18,732 nt of DNA from DASXMR01 sp036495525 (GTDB lineage: Bacteria; Actinomycetota; Actinomycetes; Streptosporangiales; Streptosporangiaceae): NCBI GenBank assembly GCA_036495525.1, contig DASXMR010000116.1, positions 1 through 18,732 of the forward strand, written 5' to 3'. The notes under the pieces are model-generated. The model was given only the letters and a program-made list of their open reading frames with translations, made no database searches and had not been told where the DNA came from. Shown here one piece after another: positions 1-7,234 of this stretch. Position 1 is the stretch's first letter; each line of letters starts with the position of its first letter. Made by a program: the position numbers and the translations under genes.

Positions 1-345
1 CGGCCGAGCGACGCGGACTTGCGTCCGCTGGAGCCGCTCCCGCAGGCGCCGCAGTCCCGCTACCCGGCCGCGGCGCACCCAGGGCCTATGAACCCGGAGG
101 ACAACCGGCGGCTCAGCGTCTATCCGCACATTGAGGTTGAATCCACCGCCGATATCTGCCCATCCGGCCCCTCGCGCGACGCGGTCGATCAGGGCCGAGA
201 CGGCCGGGTCAGCTGGGCTGGCTCTAGGTCCGAACCAGCGCGGCAAGGGAGGGGGAGAGGTCGAAGCTTCGATTCCGGTCATGGCAATAGCCCTCCAGCG
301 CACCCGAGGAAGGGTCCGCCTGGCCGCTGCCGCGCGCCCCGCTGA
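1..345 (+). CDS. Possible 3' end of a gene entering from the left edge
   Basis: Reading frame 1 is open from the first base to a TGA at 343-345. Its first ~35 codons have strongly G/C third positions, as in the real genes of this window, and the other two plus-strand frames close earlier (near 91 and 137). After about position 220 the third-position bias fades and the translation becomes a Gly/Arg/Pro-rich tail, so the true coding end may be a frameshifted or much shorter product. No domain is recognisable in the roughly 114 residues. It could equally be chance openness in GC-rich DNA. Confidence 0.25.
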   Translation, partial: RPSDADLRPLEPLPQAPQSRYPAAAHPGPMNPEDNRRLSVYPHIEVESTADICPSGPSRDAVDQGRDGRVSWAGSRSEPARQGRGRGRSFDSGHGNSPPAHPRKGPPGRCRAPR

Positions 346-585
346 GGTGCATTTTTCGCAGCGGGCACGGCACGAACCATCGACCGCCTACTTACTGAGG
401 GCAGTCGGGAGCAGAGCGCTTCGGCTTGGCGGTCTAGGGCGCGTCGGAGCTGGTGGCCCAGGTGCGTTGTGTTGCGTCCGAGCTGAGTCCAGTCGCCTTG
501 CGCGTCTTCACCGGGCTCGCGGCACCTGGTCTCGACGTAGTTCTCGCCCATGTTTCGTTAGCAAATCCGTTAGCATCCGGCATGC
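346..585. other. Intergenic stretch with no gene seen
   Basis: Short open frames exist on both strands here, but none has the third-position GC bias or a convincing start site. GC content drops towards the right end, where a short direct repeat (CGTTAGCA, twice, about 15 bases apart near 555-577) lies just before the tRNA terminator. I see no RNA gene or mobile element in it. Confidence 0.5.
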
Positions 586-613
586 AAAAGCCCCTTCCAT
601 GATCGGAAGGGGC
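586..613 (-). terminator. Intrinsic terminator of the initiator tRNA gene
   Basis: Bases 590-598 pair perfectly with 605-613 (9 bp, core GGAAGGGG/CCCCTTCC) around a 6-base loop. On the minus strand the hairpin is followed by TTTT (586-589). It lies 8 bases beyond the 3' CCA of the tRNA, which is the expected place to end that transcript. Confidence 0.85.
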
Positions 614-621
614 CTCTGACC

Positions 622-698
622 TGGTAGCGGGGGCGGGATTTGAACCCGCGACCTCTGGGTTATGAGCCCAGCGAGCTACCGAACTGCTCCACCCCGCG
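622..698 (-). tRNA. Initiator tRNA-Met (fMet), anticodon CAT
   Basis: This is a complete 77-nt cloverleaf on the minus strand with anticodon CAT (bases 662-664 read in reverse). Two initiator hallmarks are visible. The anticodon stem carries three consecutive G:C pairs (GGG CTCATAA CCC), and position 1 is mispaired with position 72 (C1 opposite U72), where E. coli has C1-A72. The T-arm reads GGTTCAAATCC and the 3' CCA is encoded. It delivers formyl-Met to the ribosomal P site at initiation. A promoter (712-740) and terminator (586-613) suggest it is transcribed alone. Confidence 0.97.
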
Positions 699-711
699 TC
701 GGTGTTCCTTT

Positions 712-740
712 ACTGTATGGGCAGCGCGGCTCCCAGGCAA
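712..740 (-). promoter_or_regulatory. Sigma70-type promoter of the initiator tRNA
   Basis: On the minus strand TTGCCT (735-740) is separated by exactly 17 bases from TACAGT (712-717). A start about 7 bases later would fall close to 705, only a few bases before the mature tRNA 5' end at 698. Spacing and both hexamers fit a housekeeping actinobacterial promoter. Confidence 0.6.
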
Positions 741-820
741 ATCACTCCGGTGAGCTGCCCGGCCGCGGTGTCCGGCGCCCGCAACTTCGGGCAAGCGTCA
801 TGAAAAGGTACACAGCTAGG

Positions 821-826
821 TAGCCT
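821..826 (+). promoter_or_regulatory. Candidate -10 element of a leaderless transcript
   Basis: TAGCCT (pattern TANNNT) is followed by six bases and then the ATG at 833, so transcription would begin at or next to the start codon. No Shine-Dalgarno sequence is seen before this ATG. No clear -35 element is present. Confidence 0.35.
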
Positions 827-832
827 TGCCCC

Positions 833-1813
833 ATGTTCAACCGGCTGCGTGACAGTCCCTGGGTCAGGACCGGCCTCCTCGTGGTGGTCATCGGGTTCTG
901 CGTCTACGGGGTGCACGCCGAATGGCCGCAGGCCGAGTCTGCGCTCGACCGGCTGGACTGGTACTCGGTGGTCGGCGCGGCTCTCGCCTCGATGGCGGGT
1001 GCCGCCTGCTTCATGCTCGCCTGGCGCGCGCTGCTGGGTGACCTGGGCTCGCGGCTGGCGGTGCCGGCGGCCATCCGCACCATGTTCGTCGCGCAGCTGG
1101 CCAAGTACCTGCCGGGCGCCGTCTGGGCGTTCGCCGCGCAGGTAGAGATCGGCAACGACTACCAGGTGCCGCGCAGCCGGAACGCGACGTCGGTCGTCAC
1201 CGCCCTGGCGGTCACGCTCGGCACCGGGCTGCTGGCTGCCGCCATCACGCTGCCGCTCACCTCGGCCACGGCCGCCCGGCACTACTGGTGGGCGCTGGCA
1301 GTGACGCCGGTGATCCTGGTCCTGCTCTACCCGCCAGTGCTCGGCCGGATGATTAACAAGGCCCTGACGCTGATCCGCCAGCCGCACCTTGACCAGCGGC
1401 CGTCAGCTCGCGGGCTGCTGACTGCCCTCGGCTTGTCGGCGATCGGCTGGCTGCTGTGGGGCCTGCAGTCATGGCTGCTGGTCAGCGACATCACCGGCCG
1501 GGGCACCGGGGTCCTGCTGATCTCCGTCGGTGCGTACGCCCTGGCATGGTCAGCTGGCATCCTCATCGTGGTCTTTCCCGGCGGAATCGGGCCGCGTGAG
1601 CTGGCGTTCATCGCCGCGCTCGCGCCGGTCACCCCGCGCGCGACCGCACTGGTCATCGCGCTGGTCTCCAGGGTGGTGATGACCGCGTCAGACCTGGTCT
1701 GGGGCGGGACGGGCATCGTCATCGGCAAGGTGGCCAAGCGGTCAGCGCGGCGCAAGCATCGCGCGCAGGTGGCCCAGCGTGGCGAACTCGGCGCCGACCT
1801 GACCATCAGCTAG
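833..1813 (+). CDS. LPG-synthase-TM (UPF0104/AglD-like) family integral membrane protein
   Basis: This 326-residue polytopic membrane protein resembles the membrane domain of lysylphosphatidylglycerol synthases (flippase-like, Pfam LPG_synthase_TM) without the soluble aminoacyl-transferase domain. Visible hallmarks are KYLPGAVW at residues 91-98 and FPGGIGPRE at 248-256, both typical of the family. Hydrophobic segments lie near residues 13-27, 46-68, 120-145, 152-170, 195-217, 228-248 and 268-298. A basic tail (KRSARRKHR) follows the last one. Relatives act in lipid or polyprenyl-linked substrate handling at the membrane; the substrate here is unknown. The ATG at 833 has no ribosome-binding site but sits 6 bases after a -10-like hexamer, which suggests a leaderless message. 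It is followed by a 126-bp gap before the ABC genes, so probably not an operon. Confidence 0.88.
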   Translation: MFNRLRDSPWVRTGLLVVVIGFCVYGVHAEWPQAESALDRLDWYSVVGAALASMAGAACFMLAWRALLGDLGSRLAVPAAIRTMFVAQLAKYLPGAVWAFAAQVEIGNDYQVPRSRNATSVVTALAVTLGTGLLAAAITLPLTSATAARHYWWALAVTPVILVLLYPPVLGRMINKALTLIRQPHLDQRPSARGLLTALGLSAIGWLLWGLQSWLLVSDITGRGTGVLLISVGAYALAWSAGILIVVFPGGIGPRELAFIAALAPVTPRATALVIALVSRVVMTASDLVWGGTGIVIGKVAKRSARRKHRAQVAQRGELGADLTIS

Positions 1814-1874
1814 CGCGGCGGCAGCTCACCGGGGTCAGCTGGCGTTGCGCGGTCAGCGGAATCGTCAAATCTCA

Positions 1875-1905
1875 TTCGGCAGGCGAGCCCTGTCGCCGGT
1901 AAATT
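1875..1905 (+). promoter_or_regulatory. Weak candidate promoter for the DrrAB-type operon
   Basis: TAAATT at 1900-1905 is an AT-rich -10-like hexamer in a GC-rich gap. TTCGGC at 1875-1880 could be a poor -35 at 19-base spacing. A start near 1912 would give a leader of about 28 bases containing the GGGGGAGGG ribosome-binding site at 1926-1934. Confidence 0.25.
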
Positions 1906-1939
1906 CAAGGATCCGGATGTTGCTGCGGGGGAGGGTGCG

Positions 1940-2971
1940 GTGCCAGACAGCGCGGGGCCAGCGATCCTGGTGGAAGGTCTGACCAAGTCATTCGGGGACG
2001 TTCACGCGCTACGGGGCATTGACCTGTCGGTGCCGCGCGGCACCGTGCTCGGGGTGCTGGGCCCGAATGGCGCCGGGAAGACGACTGCGGTGCGCATCCT
2101 CACTACCCTGCTGCTCCCGGATTCGGGCCGCGCCGTGGTTGAGGGCCGCGACGTGGTCAGGGACGCTGCGGCGGTGCGGCGGTCGATCGGCCTGTCCGGC
2201 CAGTCGGCCGCGATCCAGGAAGAGCTGAGCGGCCGGGAGAATCTCGAGATCATCGGCCGGCTGTACCACCTGAGCTGGCCGAAGGCTCGCCGCCGGGCCA
2301 CCGAGCTGCTGGAGCAGTTCGACCTGACCGATGCGGCTGACCGTATCGCCAAGAACTACTCAGGCGGCATGCAGCGGCGCCTTGACCTAGCCGCCAGCCT
2401 GGTCGGGCAGCCGAGAGTGCTGTTCCTCGACGAGCCGACCACCGGCCTTGACCCGCGTTCCCGGCTTGGCATGTGGGAGATCATCAGGTCACTGGTCGCC
2501 GACGGCACCACGCTGCTGCTCACCACCCAGTACCTGGACGAGGCCGACGAGCTGGCCGACGAGATCGTCGTGATCGACCGCGGCCTGGTCATCGCCGCCG
2601 GCACGTCCGAGGAACTGAAGGGGCGGGTCGGCGGCGACGTGGTGGAGTTCACCGTGCCCGACCGCCGCCGGGTCAGCGAGGCCGTCACCGCGATCGGCAA
2701 GGTCGGCGAGAGCGAGCCGCACGTCGAGGCCGAGACCGGCGTGGTGAGCATCGGCGTCGGCAGCCGGGGCTCCGAGGCGCTGATTGAGGCCGTGCGACAG
2801 CTGGACGACGCCAACGTCGAGATCCACGGGCTGGTCATGCGCCGCCCGTCGCTCGACGACGTGTTCCTGGCGCTGACCGGGCACGCGGCTGAGGAGGAAG
2901 AGCAGGTCGGCGGCCGCCGGCGCGGCCGCAGGAAGCAGCGAAGCCGAGACGACGCGAAGGCGGCATCATGA
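1940..2971 (+). CDS. DrrA-type ABC transporter ATP-binding protein
   Basis: A 343-residue ATPase subunit of an ABC-2 exporter of the daunorubicin-resistance (DrrA) type. Walker A GPNGAGKTT is at residues 41-49, the Q-loop near Q88, the signature YSGGMQ at 140-145 and Walker B LFLDEP at 161-166. The switch position reads TTQYLDEAD: Gln197 stands where most ABC ATPases have His, which is normal for the DrrA subgroup. A C-terminal accessory domain (about 215-320, containing RRPSLDDVFLALTG) is followed by a charged Glu-rich then Arg/Lys-rich tail. The GTG start at 1940 follows the purine-rich GGGGGAGGG. Its stop overlaps the permease start (ATGA, 2968-2971), so the two are translationally coupled. 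The exported compound cannot be told from the sequence; no biosynthetic genes adjoin it. Confidence 0.93.
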   Translation: MPDSAGPAILVEGLTKSFGDVHALRGIDLSVPRGTVLGVLGPNGAGKTTAVRILTTLLLPDSGRAVVEGRDVVRDAAAVRRSIGLSGQSAAIQEELSGRENLEIIGRLYHLSWPKARRRATELLEQFDLTDAADRIAKNYSGGMQRRLDLAASLVGQPRVLFLDEPTTGLDPRSRLGMWEIIRSLVADGTTLLLTTQYLDEADELADEIVVIDRGLVIAAGTSEELKGRVGGDVVEFTVPDRRRVSEAVTAIGKVGESEPHVEAETGVVSIGVGSRGSEALIEAVRQLDDANVEIHGLVMRRPSLDDVFLALTGHAAEEEEQVGGRRRGRRKQRSRDDAKAAS

Positions 2972-3789
2972 CAACGGCGGCGGCAGCACGCGCCACCCGC
3001 AGGGACGGGCCAGGACTGATCCAGCAGGCACGCTGGGCGGTCACCGACACGCTGACGATCACCAGGCGCAACCTGCTGGTCTGGATGCGGGTCCCCGCCT
3101 ACCTGGTGTTCACCGTGGTCCAGCCGGTGCTGTTCGTGCTGATGTTCCGGTACGTCTTCGGCGGCGCCATCCCGGTGAGAGTGCCCGGTGGCTACGTCAA
3201 CTTCCTGCTGCCAGGGATCCTCGGCCAGACCGCGGCGTTCGCCACCTTCGGCACCGCGATCGCGCTGGCCCAGGAACTGAAGAAGGGCGTGATCGACCGG
3301 TTCAAGTCGATGCCGATGGCGCGCTCGGCGGTGCTCGCCGGGCGGCTGGTCGCGGACACCGGGCGGATGCTCGTGACGATCCTGATCGTGCTTGGCGTCG
3401 GCTACGCGGTCGGCTTCCGGTTCCAGAACGGCGTCGTACCGGCCGTCGGGATGGTGGTGCTCGCCACCGTGTTCGGGCTGGCCATCTGCTGCATCTCCGC
3501 GTTCACCGGACTGGCCATCGGGGACGAGGAGTCGGTGCAGGCGTTCGGCCTGATCTGGCTGTTCCCGCTCACGTTCCTCAGCTCGGCGTTCGTGCCAATC
3601 CAGACGATGCCTGGCTGGCTGCAGGCGTTCGCGAACAACCAGCCGGTGACCTACGTGATCGACGCCATGCGCCACATGGCACTCGGCGGCGCGATCGCGG
3701 CTCCCCTGTGGAAGAGCATCGCGTGGCTGGTCGCCATCTTCGTCGTGTTCGTGCCGCTCGCCGTGCGGGCATACCGCAAGGCGGCCTGA
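2968..3789 (+). CDS. DrrB-type ABC-2 transporter permease
   Basis: A 273-residue membrane subunit that partners the preceding ATPase. A short polar N-terminus leads into about six hydrophobic segments (near residues 30-58, 72-92, 130-152, 155-185, 190-212, 245-268). Family features include an ELKKGVIDRFKSMPM stretch on the cytosolic side and the late motif FVPIQTMPGWLQAFANNQPV near residues 208-227, typical of DrrB-like permeases. It starts with the ATG inside the ATGA overlap, so expression depends on translation of the upstream gene. DrrAB pairs usually export lipophilic or glycosylated small molecules, or cell-wall lipids in mycobacteria. Which applies here is unknown. Confidence 0.93.
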   Translation: MTTAAAARATRRDGPGLIQQARWAVTDTLTITRRNLLVWMRVPAYLVFTVVQPVLFVLMFRYVFGGAIPVRVPGGYVNFLLPGILGQTAAFATFGTAIALAQELKKGVIDRFKSMPMARSAVLAGRLVADTGRMLVTILIVLGVGYAVGFRFQNGVVPAVGMVVLATVFGLAICCISAFTGLAIGDEESVQAFGLIWLFPLTFLSSAFVPIQTMPGWLQAFANNQPVTYVIDAMRHMALGGAIAAPLWKSIAWLVAIFVVFVPLAVRAYRKAA

Positions 3790-3801
3790 CCGGCTGGCCC
3801 G

Positions 3802-3833
3802 GCTCGCCCGCCGGATCAGGCACGGGCGGGCCC
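3802..3833. terminator. Hairpin between convergent genes, possible bidirectional terminator
   Basis: Bases 3802-3811 (GGCTCGCCCG) pair with 3824-3833 (CGGGCGGGCC) over 10 positions with one T:G wobble and a 12-base loop. It lies in the 93-bp gap between the permease and the convergent glycosyltransferase gene. There is no T-run on either strand, so this rests on position and pairing only. Confidence 0.4.
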
Positions 3834-3882
3834 GGCTGGCAGGCGCCAGGACGCTTGACTGCCGTGGCTCGCGGAGTGAAGC

Positions 3883-6594
3883 TCAGGTGCCGAGGCTTGC
3901 GCTGGTGGGCACCGTCAGCCAGATCACGTAGCTGGCCGGCCACGGCGCAGACGGCGGCTGGGTGAGCGTGTGCGGATCCTGGGTGGTCTGCAGGTTGAGC
4001 ACTCGGGCGGGAGTGCCGCCCAGGCTGGCAAGCTGCCGACGGGTGCCGCCGAGCAGCACGGGCCGCCGGCCGGCTGAGGAGATGCCGTGCAGCGCGGCCT
4101 GCACTGCCGTGGCTGACTGGCCGGCCATCGACGCGGCCGGCACCGCGCACATCCCGCGCACGACTTGCAGGAACTGCCTGGACACCCGCCGATCCACGAT
4201 GATCACCGACGATTGCCGCCCGATCGAGGCGCAGAGCCCGCGCACCGCGTCCAGCTGGCCGGCGTTCGTCGGCTTGAACGCCATCCCGCCGGTTACCGGC
4301 TTGAGGCCGCCGGCCGTGCCCGAGTGGCTGAGCCCGATGCCGAACGTCGTGGTGATCGTCGGCACCGCCAGCGCCGCCACGCAGAACAGCCCCACCACAG
4401 CGGCGGTCACCGGCTGCGCGCCGCGTTCGCGCGCCCGGCCGGCCAGCCACGCGGCAGCCCAGGCGGCGCACGCGATCATCATCGGCAGCACCACAGGTAC
4501 CAGCCGGCGGCTGGCCCAGGGCTGGTCGGGCAGGATGCTCGGATCCCACAGCACCGCGGCCGCTCCCCCGCAGCCGATCATGATCGGCAGTGCCCAGATG
4601 CGCGCCACGCCGTCGGCGTCCTGCCAGTCCAGCAGCGAGCGCAGGCACCTGCGCACCAGCAGCGCCGCTCCCAGGCCGCCGAGCAGCACGGCAGGAGCAC
4701 CGACGTACCAGATCACCCAGTACAGCGAGTCTTCGGCGTACTGCCTGGCCGGATCCAGCGGCAGGTGCTGGGTCCGCTGCAGGAAGCCGATGAACGCCAG
4801 CGCGCCGTGGCTGGTCTGGCCCCGCACGGTCTGCAGGTACGGCCGGATCGCGAGGCCGATGAGCGCCGCGGCCACCAGCACAGCGCCAGCATCGGGCAGC
4901 CAGCCCAGCTGCGGGCCGCTGCGTGCACGCCGCAAGTACGCTCGCAGCCGCGGCAGCCGCAGCAGCTGGGTGACCGCTATCGTCACCGCGGCGAGCCAGA
5001 CCGCGATCAGGCCCGTCAGCTCCATGGGCCTGGACAGCGTGTCCATGAACGGGCGCGCCAGGACGTAGCCGCCCACCAGGCCGTAGCCGGCACCGATCAC
5101 CACACCCAGGCAGAACGAGGTCGCTATCGCCCGTCTCGCCGCCAGCAGGGCTCCGGCGAACGGGATGACGGCGAGCAGGTAAATGAACGCGCTCGCGCTG
5201 GCCAGCGTGGTGAGCCCGAGCGTCAGCCCGCCGAGTCCCGCCATGACCCGCGCCGGGGTGAGCCAGCCGGCCAGGGCGCCCGGGTCCAGCCGGGGCCGGC
5301 TCAGTCCACCGCGCGCCGGCGAGGCCGCTGGCATCGGCTCAAGCCTGATCGTCCCGGCTGGGCCGGCCTCACTAGCCGGCCGCACCGCGCCCCGCCGGTC
5401 CGGCTCGCTCGCGCCGAGCCAGCCGCCGGGCTCCTCGCCCGGCGTGACGGCCGGTCCGCCGGCCGCGGCCGGACGGTCGCTCGCGGTACCGGAGGCCGCC
5501 GTGGCTGTGTGCGCCTGCTCCGTTCCGCCAGGGGCGCCATTGTGTGCTGCGGCCGGATCGACGGCTGCGGCCGGTGGCTGCCCGGCAGGGCTGGCCGGAT
5601 CCGGCTTGCCCGGCGGCGACCCGGCCGCCTGGCCGGCTGCCCCCGGCTGTGCCAGGTCTGCGCGCTCGGCCGTGAGCGCATCGATGACCAGGCTCAGTCC
5701 GCCGAACAGCAGCACCTGGATCAGGGTCTCGCTGAAGGCCGACCTGCTGGTGTACTGCTGCGGCAGGGTCAGCCCGAGCAGCAGCGCGCCAGCTGGCGCC
5801 CACTGTGCGCCGGTGAGCCGGGCGACCAGCCCGCCGAACGACAGCACCGCGAGGCCGCCGACGACCGGGCCTAGCACCGCGGCGCCGGCGGTGCCGTGGA
5901 TCCAGAACCCGCCGGCCAGCAGCATCGGCAGCCCGGACATGAAGGCTGGCACCACCGCCGTGCCGTGCTCGAAAAAGCCGGTGCTGCCGAAGCTCAGGCC
6001 AGGGTGCGCGCCGCCGAAGGCATGCAGCATCTGCGGGATGGGCAGTGACCCATGCTGGGCGATCCAGTAGCCGGTCTGCAAATAGGCACCCGGGTCCCTG
6101 GTCACGATGATGGCTGGTGAGTTCTCGGCGAACTGCCAGGCCGCGAACCCCGCCGCGACGGCGAGCGTCCCGGCCGTCCCCCACCAGGCCGGCCAGCTCG
6201 CCGGCTGGCGCCCTGGCAGGCTAAGCGGCCAGGCCCCCGGCACCCGGCGCAGGCCGTTCGCGACGAGCAGGACGGCCAGCGGAGCCGAGATGAGCAGCAC
6301 CGGAACGGGCAGGAACACGCCGGCCAGCAGCAGCGGCAGCCCGGTCAGCAGCCAGGCCGTGACGAGGATGGCGGGCAGCACGGTCAGCCGCGCCAGGCCG
6401 GCCCCGGCCAGGTCTTCCCGCCAGCCAGCGGCCTGCCTGCCATTCACTGCGGCTCGCTCCGTCCCGCCGCCGGATTTGCCGCCGATCGCGCGTCCACCGC
6501 TGGCCTGGACGGTGCCGGCCGGGGGGCTGGCGCCCGGTCCGCTGCCACGTGACGCGCCCAGGCTGGCCAGGCTGGCCCACACCGTCCTGACCAT
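3883..6594 (-). CDS. Large GT-C-type membrane glycosyltransferase-like protein with a low-complexity insert
   Basis: A protein of 903 residues with a dozen or so hydrophobic segments, resembling GT39/GT83-like (GT-C fold) transferases that use polyprenyl-phosphate sugars at the outer membrane face. After the first membrane segments an extracytoplasmic motif TRDPGAYLQTGYWIAQHGS (about residues 165-183) is like the acidic first loop of GT-C enzymes. A Pro/Ala/Gly-rich, probably disordered block (about 311-438) interrupts the membrane domain, which is unusual for the family. A C-terminal soluble part includes VIIVDRRVS. The frame stays open to a possible start at 7035, but third-position GC drops sharply before the ATG at 6594, so I start there; a GTG at 6765 is an alternative. 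Exact sugar and acceptor are unknown. It converges on the ABC operon and is divergent from the LCP gene. Confidence 0.82.
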   Translation of the reverse strand: MVRTVWASLASLGASRGSGPGASPPAGTVQASGGRAIGGKSGGGTERAAVNGRQAAGWREDLAGAGLARLTVLPAILVTAWLLTGLPLLLAGVFLPVPVLLISAPLAVLLVANGLRRVPGAWPLSLPGRQPASWPAWWGTAGTLAVAAGFAAWQFAENSPAIIVTRDPGAYLQTGYWIAQHGSLPIPQMLHAFGGAHPGLSFGSTGFFEHGTAVVPAFMSGLPMLLAGGFWIHGTAGAAVLGPVVGGLAVLSFGGLVARLTGAQWAPAGALLLGLTLPQQYTSRSAFSETLIQVLLFGGLSLVIDALTAERADLAQPGAAGQAAGSPPGKPDPASPAGQPPAAAVDPAAAHNGAPGGTEQAHTATAASGTASDRPAAAGGPAVTPGEEPGGWLGASEPDRRGAVRPASEAGPAGTIRLEPMPAASPARGGLSRPRLDPGALAGWLTPARVMAGLGGLTLGLTTLASASAFIYLLAVIPFAGALLAARRAIATSFCLGVVIGAGYGLVGGYVLARPFMDTLSRPMELTGLIAVWLAAVTIAVTQLLRLPRLRAYLRRARSGPQLGWLPDAGAVLVAAALIGLAIRPYLQTVRGQTSHGALAFIGFLQRTQHLPLDPARQYAEDSLYWVIWYVGAPAVLLGGLGAALLVRRCLRSLLDWQDADGVARIWALPIMIGCGGAAAVLWDPSILPDQPWASRRLVPVVLPMMIACAAWAAAWLAGRARERGAQPVTAAVVGLFCVAALAVPTITTTFGIGLSHSGTAGGLKPVTGGMAFKPTNAGQLDAVRGLCASIGRQSSVIIVDRRVSRQFLQVVRGMCAVPAASMAGQSATAVQAALHGISSAGRRPVLLGGTRRQLASLGGTPARVLNLQTTQDPHTLTQPPSAPWPASYVIWLTVPTSASLGT

Positions 6595-7234
6595 GACGCT
6601 GACACGCCCCGAGGACTCGGACTCCGGCGCAGCGCCGGCTGGCTCGCCGGGACGCCCTGGCGCGGATGCGCCCTCGGCCGGTCTAGCTGGCACGGGGTCC
6701 TGTCCCGCTGCCGCACCGGGCTGGTCGGCAGCGCCAGAATGTCCGGCAGGCTCGTGGCGGCGCACGGATCCCACTGTAAAGGGGGCTTCGCCGCGGCGTG
6801 GCGCACCACTCAAGCCAGCAGGCCTCAACCCGGACCGCCTGGCCGCATCCGCCGCACGGCTGAGCCGACCTTCCCAGGCCCGTCTCGCGCCAGCTCGGAC
6901 GGGGCACTGACCGGCCCAGACCACGATTTCGCGGCACGCCGAAGATCCGCTGCCCGAGGCGCCCCGGCTGACCCGATCGACGAGGGGCAGGGGGTCAGGG
7001 AGGGCGACGCAGCCGGCCCGGATCAGTGCTGGCACCGGCGCGAAGCCTGGTCAGGTGCCCGGTCGCGCACCCGCCGGTGGCGCGCCGCGTTAGCGGCGGT
7101 GTGATGCCTCGCGGTCGCCTTAGGCCTGCTTCGGCGGTATGCACAAATCTGGCGTCCGCTGCGGATACGATGTCTTGCGATCTAGCGGCCAGATTCCCCG
7201 CGCGGCCGTCTCTCTTTGCACGCGCGGAGGTGCC
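6595..7234. other. 640-bp divergent intergenic region
   Basis: This region separates the start of the glycosyltransferase-like gene from the LCP gene. Open frames cross it on both strands but third-position GC is mixed and no ribosome-binding site or domain supports them. A -10-like TACAGT on the minus strand (6773-6778) sits 7 bases before an in-frame GTG (6765), a possible alternative leaderless start for the glycosyltransferase. On the plus strand TACGAT (7166-7171) is a weak -10 candidate for the LCP gene. Confidence 0.45.

Noticed and set aside
555..577. Short direct repeat near the tRNA as an integration (att) site
   Set aside because: The repeat is only 8 bases, does not match the tRNA 3' end, and no integrase or phage gene is nearby.
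131..619. Plus-strand frame of 162 codons overlapping the tRNA terminator
   Set aside because: Mixed third-position composition, no start signal, and it runs through the terminator hairpin.
2356..3675. Long minus-strand open frame opposite the DrrAB genes
   Set aside because: The translation is rich in His, Arg and Gln without family match. The plus strand encodes a clear ABC ATPase and permease.
4165..5874. Long plus-strand open frame (about 569 codons) opposite the glycosyltransferase-like gene
   Set aside because: Gln/Arg/His-rich translation with no domain. It is the expected antisense shadow of a GC-rich gene; the minus strand has membrane segments and a recognisable motif.
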